Positions 1-3,685 of a DNA stretch of 6,629 bases are shown piece by piece (the first letter of the stretch is position 1; each line of letters starts with the position of its first letter). The notes beneath the pieces were generated by a model that was not told where the DNA came from, ran no database searches, and saw only the letters and a list, made by a program, of their open reading frames with translations. A program made the position numbers and the translations under genes. This DNA comes from Lachnospiraceae bacterium UBA6998 (GTDB lineage Bacteria; Bacillota; Clostridia; Lachnospirales; Lachnospiraceae): NCBI GenBank assembly GCA_002448395.1, contig DJXS01000083.1:2069-8697 (forward strand), read 5' to 3'.

Positions 1-374
1 TTCTCGACAACGCGCAGGCGCTTTGCAAGGGACTTCAGGCCAGAGGCATCGACATCGTCTCCGGCGGCACAGACAACCACCTAATGCTCGTCGACCTGAC
101 CCGCACGGGTCTTACCGGCAAGCAGGTTGAGAAGCTTCTGGATGAGGCGCACATCACGGCCAACAAGAACACGATCCCCAATGAGCAGAGATCTCCTTTC
201 GTGACCAGCGGCATCCGTCTCGGATCCCCCGCGGCCACCACAAGAGGCCTGAACACTGAGGATTTCGACCGCGTAGCTGAGGCGATCTCCATCGTCATCA
301 AGAAGCAGGAAGCCGGCATCGAAGAGGCGCAGGCGATCATCAAGACTATCACGGATAAGTATCCGCTGGTGTGA
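1..374 (+). CDS. glyA: Serine hydroxymethyltransferase, C-terminal part (5' end outside window)
   Basis: This is the last 123 codons of a cytosolic PLP enzyme that interconverts serine plus tetrahydrofolate with glycine plus 5,10-methylene-tetrahydrofolate, the main source of one-carbon units. Reading starts with the first full codon at position 3 and ends at TGA 372-374. Family hallmarks of the C-terminal domain are visible: SGGTDNHLMLVD, then TGLTGKQVEKLLDEAHIT with ANKNTIP immediately after, and SGIRLGSPAATTRG. The Arg in SGIRLG corresponds to the arginine that binds the substrate carboxylate in SHMTs of known structure. The end (AIIKTITDKYPLV) is a normal C-terminus, so the gene is not truncated at this side. 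SHMTs are about 410-420 residues, so roughly 290 residues lie upstream of the window. A strong terminator follows 18 nt after the stop, so the repeats and TIR gene downstream are probably not cotranscribed with it. The family assignment is secure. Confidence 0.96.
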   Translation, partial: LDNAQALCKGLQARGIDIVSGGTDNHLMLVDLTRTGLTGKQVEKLLDEAHITANKNTIPNEQRSPFVTSGIRLGSPAATTRGLNTEDFDRVAEAISIVIKKQEAGIEEAQAIIKTITDKYPLV

Positions 375-392
375 GAATATTAATAGCTTTCG

Positions 393-424
393 AAAGGCTG
401 TCGCATATGCGGCAGCCTTTTTGT
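393..424 (+). terminator. Intrinsic terminator of glyA
   Basis: The arms AAAGGCTG (393-400) and CAGCCTTT (413-420) pair perfectly, and the intervening TCGCATATGCGG can extend the stem (one T-G wobble, then CGCAT/ATGCG). A run of five T (418-422) begins at the end of the right arm. This is a classical rho-independent terminator placed just behind the glyA stop codon. Confidence 0.9.
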
Positions 425-443
425 AATGAGGAATTGTGATACG

Positions 444-706
444 TAAGCTTATGCGCCGAAGACATATGCCCTTTAAAAGCCCGTTCCTTTCCGTTGGATT
501 CACTTAAATCGATTCCCCGCGCAGGAGGGAACCGCGCTTCAGAAACTCGCAGCCCGCTCTTTATGACCGGGCCGCTCAAACATGCTGGCTTTCGGTCGGC
601 AGGAGCTGCCTCCCTCATTCCCTCCTGCGCGGGGAATCAATTTGGTTCATCCGGCACTCAAGGAAAGGGCTTGTTAAAGGGTATATGTCTCCGGCGCTCA
701 GGTTTA
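444..706. repeat. Long imperfect inverted repeat (MITE-like or structured RNA element)
   Basis: The left arm (444-530) and right arm (619-706) are reverse complements at roughly 80 % by eye. The innermost 20 bp (511-530 against 619-638) match perfectly, and further blocks such as TTAAAGGG, ATATGTCT and CGGCGC match outward. The central 88 nt contain two smaller hairpins: GCCCG 552-556 with CGGGC 568-572, and GGCAG 598-602 with CTGCC 606-610. No transposase is encoded here and no target-site duplication is evident at the edges. It lies between the glyA terminator and the tandem array. It could be a non-autonomous mobile element, a relic of one, or the template of a long hairpin RNA; the sequence does not decide. 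Open frames across it in either direction resemble each other only because of the inverted repeat and are not believed to be genes. Confidence 0.8.
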
Positions 707-771
707 TCGGATGCCGATAGACATTGGAGATCCTACGGGATTGGTCTGGTAATAGGGAAGAAGCTTGTTGG

Positions 772-1320
772 ACTCCATCGGAATTTAATAAAGCATGTCC
801 GAGGATGGATACACCCGCACAATAAACTTTCTGACACCCATCGGATTTGAAAAAGCTCCAGAAAGGATGGGGTGCTTTTTGCCCGTTTTAGTGAAGTCCT
901 CCATCCAATCAGGAAGGATTCTTGTTAAGATGGACTCCATTCAGGCGAGAATCTGATTTCACTCCATCGGGATTTAGCAAAGCATGTCCGAGGATGGGGT
1001 GTTCCCACCAGACAAGCTAATGTCACTCCATCGGGATTTAGCAAAGCATGTCTGAGGATGGGGTGTTCCAACTAGACAAGTTGATTTCACTCCATCGGAA
1101 TTTAGCAGAGCATGTCTGAGGATGGGGCGTTCCCGCCAGACAAGCTATTTTCACTCCATCGAAATTGAGAAAAGCAAGTCTGAAGATGGGGTGTTCCCAC
1201 CAGACAAGCAATTTTCACTCCATCGAAATTGAATAAAGCATGTTCAAGGATGGGGTACACCCACGAAACAAGCTTTCCGGCATCCATCGGATTTGGAAAA
1301 GCTTCTCGTGAGATGGACAA
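772..1320. repeat. Tandem array of about nine 63-64 bp units with internal dyads
   Basis: Units begin near 772, 835, 898, 961, 1025, 1089, 1153, 1217 and 1281; the last is a half unit ending near 1320. The five units from 961 to 1281 keep an exact 64-bp period, and neighbours differ at only a handful of positions. The outer units are more diverged. The common start is ACTCCATCGG, then a TTTAGCAAAGCATGT-like segment, then GAGGATGGGGTG and a CCCACCAGACAAGC-like segment. In each unit CCATC pairs with GATGG about 24 nt downstream (964-968 with 993-997 in the unit at 961). The central units carry an adjacent GGTG-TTCC-CACC hairpin (998-1009). A 64-bp period is not a multiple of three, so this is not a repeated protein segment. 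No spacer/repeat alternation of CRISPR type is present, because the whole unit is conserved. Function unknown; the transcribed strand cannot be chosen. Confidence 0.9.
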
Positions 1321-1458
1321 CCTGGAGTTTACATTCTGGCTTCAAGTTGTCGATAGCTGCAAGGTCGTGTGTCCCGTACTTCCAGCCATCGATTAATGCC
1401 TACAATTTGATAAATTAATCAGAAAAATCAGATAATTTAAAAATAAATAAGTAAGTTG
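1321..1458. other. AT-rich spacer upstream of the promoter, no gene seen
   Basis: There is no open frame with a plausible start and ribosome binding site. The second half is A/T-rich (1407-1452), as expected for an UP-element-like region in front of a strong promoter. A perfect 7-bp inverted repeat, GATTAAT 1391-1397 and ATTAATC 1414-1420, sits 38 bp before the -35 box. It could be a regulator site or a chance feature of AT-rich DNA. Confidence 0.4.
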
Positions 1459-1487
1459 TTGACAAATTGTACTTCGTTTAGTACAAT
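1459..1487 (+). promoter_or_regulatory. Strong sigma-A promoter
   Basis: The -35 box TTGACA (1459-1464) matches consensus at six of six positions. The -10 box TACAAT (1482-1487) matches five of six, with the optimal 17-bp spacer. The upstream 40 bp are A/T-rich. Transcription is expected to start near 1493-1496 and to run rightward, toward the TIR gene. It is the best promoter in the window and stands about 720 bp before the chosen TIR start codon, so it implies either a long 5' leader or a separate short transcription unit. Confidence 0.85.
1466..1487. promoter_or_regulatory. Palindromic operator candidate inside the promoter
   Basis: ATTGTACT (1466-1473) and AGTACAAT (1480-1487) form a perfect 8-bp dyad with a 6-bp centre. 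It fills most of the -35/-10 spacer and includes the -10 box itself. A dimeric repressor bound here would exclude RNA polymerase. It does not match the usual Gram-positive LexA box (GAAC-N4-GTTC). No regulator gene is present in the window to pair with it. Confidence 0.6.
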
Positions 1488-1493
1488 AATCTC

Positions 1494-2073
1494 ACAAAGA
1501 AAAACAAAGCAAACAGAAAGGAAAGGACAGATAACTCCACTGGAGAGCCGAATATTAAAGGTAACTTTAGTAACCAGCCCAGTAAACTACAAACATCCGA
1601 ATTAAGTACACGAAGATCGCGGTGAATTTCATTAGAGCAGAGTATTTCTTTTATCATAGGAAATAAATCTGATAGCTGCCTGATCGATCAATGAAACCGA
1701 TGTCAACCGGAATCACAGAAAGACAGACAAGCGAACAAATGAATCCCAAGAGATGAAAACCCGATATTTAGAACTGATCGGAAACCGGAAAGGTACAGGA
1801 TGAGAAGTATCCGGATCATATCCCATATTTCAGATCATCGCACCGATCAAATAGTAGATCAGATTCAATTATTAAAGGGTAAGTTCTTAAAGGAAACATT
1901 TTCAGTATTATCAAATATGACAACAGAAAGCTTCCATAGAGGGTCGACACTCAGGTTGCAGAACATTCAGCCATGAACATCGCAGTACAATCAGTACAAA
2001 AAGAGAAAAGGTGGAAAGAAGAGGATCATACAGAAAGTGCTAAGGAGGAATAAGCCATTGGACAAAGCACATT
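1494..2073 (+). other. Purine-rich transcribed leader or small-ORF unit of unknown function
   Basis: This stretch lies between a near-consensus promoter and a 12-bp hairpin and holds no gene I recognise. It contains four short ORFs in series, each joined to the next by a 4-nt ATGA overlap: 1691-1756 (21 aa, starts MKPMSTGITE), 1753-1803 (16 aa, MKTRYLELIG), 1800-1976 (58 aa, MRSIRIISHI) and 1973-2053 (26 aa, MNIAVQSVQK). None has a convincing ribosome binding site. Frame 3 (position divisible by three) is free of TAA and TAG from 1482 to the TAA at 2073, with only TGA stops at 1623, 1692, 1740 and 1974. Base use differs from glyA and the activase gene: it is A-rich and lacks the usual excess of G at codon position one. 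Small hairpins include CTCCA 1535-1539 with TGGAG 1541-1545, and TATTTC 1643-1648 with GAAATA 1660-1665. It could be a structured RNA, a small-peptide operon, the leader of the TIR gene, or a decayed gene. Confidence 0.4.
1800..1976 (+). CDS. Possible 58-residue small protein, unknown
   Basis: ATG at 1800 opens the longest ATG-started frame in the leader region and ends at TGA 1974-1976. Its start overlaps the stop of a 16-codon ORF, and its stop overlaps the start of a 26-codon ORF, both by ATGA, which would permit translational coupling. The product starts MRSIRIISHISDHRTDQIVD, is basic and hydrophilic, and has no membrane segment, signal peptide or motif I recognise. Points against it: no Shine-Dalgarno sequence at usual spacing, little Ala/Val/Gly, and no coding-type bias at the first codon position. 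The same frame stays open upstream to 1743 without a good start. It is reported because it may be real and is easily missed; chance is at least as likely. Confidence 0.2.
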   Translation: MRSIRIISHISDHRTDQIVDQIQLLKGKFLKETFSVLSNMTTESFHRGSTLRLQNIQP

Positions 2074-2075
2074 AA
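2043..2075 (+). other. Perfect Shine-Dalgarno with a five-codon TTG mini-ORF next to the hairpin
   Basis: AGGAGG at 2043-2048 is the best ribosome binding sequence in the window. Nine bases later TTG (2058) opens a five-codon frame (fMet-Asp-Lys-Ala-His) that stops at TAA 2073-2075, exactly where the 12-bp hairpin begins. A ribosome there would sit against or inside the left arm of the hairpin, as in a leader-peptide attenuator. The purine run could also be a chance product of this A/G-rich region, since it is also codons of the overlapping 26-residue frame. Confidence 0.3.
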
Positions 2076-2116
2076 GAAAGGGTACCGGTCGTAAAGAAGA
2101 TCAGTACCCTTTCTTA
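2074..2116 (+). terminator. Hairpin between leader and TIR gene (terminator or attenuator)
   Basis: AAGAAAGGGTAC (2074-2085) and GTACCCTTTCTT (2104-2115) form a perfect 12-bp stem with an 18-nt loop. The right arm is T-rich and is followed by ATTGCGTTTTCTTG, an imperfect T tract, so termination may be partial. It lies 94 nt before the TIR start codon. The dyad is symmetric enough that a protein-binding site is an alternative. Confidence 0.6.
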
Positions 2117-2198
2117 TTGCGTTTTCTTGTATTGCCCGCGCCGTCATGATACTCTCGAATCAGATGCAGATGTGCGCAATGGATCAGTTTCCTGAAAT

Positions 2199-2202
2199 GA
2201 GG
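2199..2202 (+). promoter_or_regulatory. Ribosome binding site deciding the TIR start
   Basis: GAGG at 2199-2202 stands 6 nt before ATG 2209. The upstream in-frame ATGs at 2146, 2179 and 2197 have no comparable purine motif, and the TIR domain begins right after 2209 (MEEYTFDAFISYSHRD). These points favour 2209 over the longer forms. Confidence 0.55.
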
Positions 2203-2208
2203 CTCCCA

Positions 2209-3612
2209 ATGGAAGAATACACTTTTGATGCGTTCATAAGTTACAGTCACCGCGATCTCAGCTGGGGAACGTGGCTCCAGAAAAAGATAGAGACTTTCCG
2301 GATCCCGAAGGATATGAGGGGAGAGAGGCCCAAAGGCCAGGGACTGCGCGTATTCAGGGATCAGACTGACCTGGCAGGGACGGAACTGCAGGACTCTCTG
2401 AGGCAGAATCTGGATACTTCCCGGTATCTGATCGTGCTCTGCTCCCCGGCGAGCGCCGCCTCCTCCTGGGTAAATGAGGAAGTTAAATATTTTGTCTCGC
2501 TGGGAAGAGTATCAAATATCATTCCTTTCATTGTGGGCGGGGAACCGCTGAGTGAGGATCCGGCGCTGGAATGCTTTCCTCCCGCGCTGAAAAGCCTTGA
2601 GGACCATGTCCTTCTGGGCGCGAACATTCAGGAGATCGGGAAGGATAAGGCGTTCCTCAAGACGGTCTCTATTCTTCTCGGAGTTCGGTTCGGAAGGCTT
2701 GTGGACCGAGAGAAACAGAGGAGGATCCGCACTGCGCTGATCACAGCGGCAGTGACGGCTGTGATCGCCTCGACCGGCGGGGCGCTGTTATGGAGAAATG
2801 CGGTAATTTCCCGAAAGAACCGGGAACTCAACTATGACATCTACGGCGCCGCGATCGTCTCGATCAGCCAAAAAGATGTGATCGAACCGGAGGACGTCGC
2901 TTTTTTGAGGGCGTCCGCGGAAGAGGGAAACGCGGCGGCCATTCCTTTTCTCATAGACTGTTACAAGAACGGATGGGGCACGGAGAAGGATTTTGAGCAG
3001 GAGTTTTACTGGAGCAAAACAGGGGCGGACCTGGGAAACACGGACTGCATGATGGCTCTGGCAAACTGCTATGACCGCGGTGAAGGAACGGAGCAGGATT
3101 ATCAGCAATCTTTTGCCTGGTACACGAAGGCGGCTGAGGCGGGAAATTCCATAGGAATGTTCCACACAGCTGTCTGCTACGAGAAAGGAGAGGGAGTCGA
3201 ACAGGACCTCTCGAAGGCATTTGAGTACTATAAAAAGAGTGCCGAGGCAGGCTATGATCTGGGCATGTATAATCTCGCAATGTGTTATCTGATGGGAACT
3301 GGGACAGAGCCCGATCAGTACAAGGCGTTTGAGTGGACTCAGAAACTCGCCGATACGGGCAACACATTCGGGATGTACAACCTGGGACTCATGTACCAGA
3401 GGGGATTCGGAACAGAGGAGAATCCGGAACTGGCCTATTACTGGTACCGCAAGGCGGCGGATGCAGGCGACGCCGACGGCGCTTATATGAGCGGATGGTG
3501 TCTGGAGAACGGATACGGTGTGAAAAACCCGGCTGAGGAGTGGTACCGCAAAGGCGCGGAAGGAGGCAATGAAAATGCGGCTGAGGCACTTAAGAGGCTG
3601 GGCGGTGAATGA
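2209..3612 (+). CDS. Membrane-anchored TIR domain protein with Sel1-like repeats
   Basis: The 467-residue product starts directly with a bacterial TIR domain: box 1 DAFISYSHRD (residues 7-16), box 2 RVFRDQTDLAGTEL (47-60), and SRYLIVLCSPASAASSWVN then EEV (71-92). Trp87-Val88-x-x-Glu91 matches the WVxxE pattern that carries the catalytic Glu of NAD-cleaving TIR domains such as SARM1. The TIR region runs to about residue 160. One hydrophobic segment (about 175-195) follows a basic stretch (DREKQRRIR), so the TIR part is probably cytosolic. Residues 229-467 are six to seven Sel1-like repeats of about 36 residues, seen from AEAGNSIGMF, AEAGYDLGMY and ADTGNTFGMY and the GxGTE turns; these are protein-binding solenoids. 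Known TIR proteins serve in NAD cleavage, signalling or anti-phage defence; which applies here is inference. No effector or sensor partner gene adjoins it. ATG 2146 gives a 488-residue alternative. A terminator follows 13 nt after the stop. Confidence 0.9.
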   Translation: MEEYTFDAFISYSHRDLSWGTWLQKKIETFRIPKDMRGERPKGQGLRVFRDQTDLAGTELQDSLRQNLDTSRYLIVLCSPASAASSWVNEEVKYFVSLGRVSNIIPFIVGGEPLSEDPALECFPPALKSLEDHVLLGANIQEIGKDKAFLKTVSILLGVRFGRLVDREKQRRIRTALITAAVTAVIASTGGALLWRNAVISRKNRELNYDIYGAAIVSISQKDVIEPEDVAFLRASAEEGNAAAIPFLIDCYKNGWGTEKDFEQEFYWSKTGADLGNTDCMMALANCYDRGEGTEQDYQQSFAWYTKAAEAGNSIGMFHTAVCYEKGEGVEQDLSKAFEYYKKSAEAGYDLGMYNLAMCYLMGTGTEPDQYKAFEWTQKLADTGNTFGMYNLGLMYQRGFGTEENPELAYYWYRKAADAGDADGAYMSGWCLENGYGVKNPAEEWYRKGAEGGNENAAEALKRLGGE

Positions 3613-3625
3613 ACAATGTCATAAT

Positions 3626-3677
3626 AAAAGCCCGTGACGGATCGCAGCAGGTGCTGAAATCCGTTACGGGCTTTTTT
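3626..3677. terminator. Bidirectional terminator between convergent genes
   Basis: The left arm AAAAGCCCGTGACGGAT (3626-3642) pairs with ATCCGTTACGGGCTTTT (3659-3675), with a single mismatch in 17 positions. The loop holds a further CAGC/GCTG stem (3645-3656). Six T (3672-3677) follow on the plus strand, and the A-rich left flank gives a T tract on the minus strand. It sits 13 nt after the TIR stop and 8 nt beyond the minus-strand stop, so it serves both genes. Confidence 0.92.
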
Positions 3678-3685
3678 GTTACCTG

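Noticed and set aside
494..850. Open frame of 118 codons on the plus strand (and 140- and 89-codon frames on the minus strand across 81-618)
   Set aside because: They run through the long inverted repeat. The peptide GLLKGICLRR shared by the two strands comes from the inverted arms, not from homology. The minus frames also overlap glyA antisense or its terminator.
1102..1320. Minus-strand open frame of 72 codons in the tandem array
   Set aside because: The 64-bp period is not divisible by three, so each unit is read in a different frame and no conserved protein repeat results.
772..1320. CRISPR array
   Set aside because: Whole 64-bp units are conserved with no unique spacers, unit boundaries drift, and no cas gene is present.
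1459..1487. LexA (SOS) box in the promoter dyad
   Set aside because: The half-sites read TTGTACT/AGTACAA rather than GAAC/GTTC with 4-bp spacing.
1494..2116. Retron or group II intron RNA
   Set aside because: No reverse transcriptase gene is in the window, and I could not see the conserved domain V or msr/msd pattern.
2146..2208. Longer TIR start at ATG 2146 (21 extra residues)
   Set aside because: No ribosome binding sequence precedes it, and the added residues are not part of the TIR fold. ATG 2209 has GAGG at 6-nt spacing. Not excluded by experiment.
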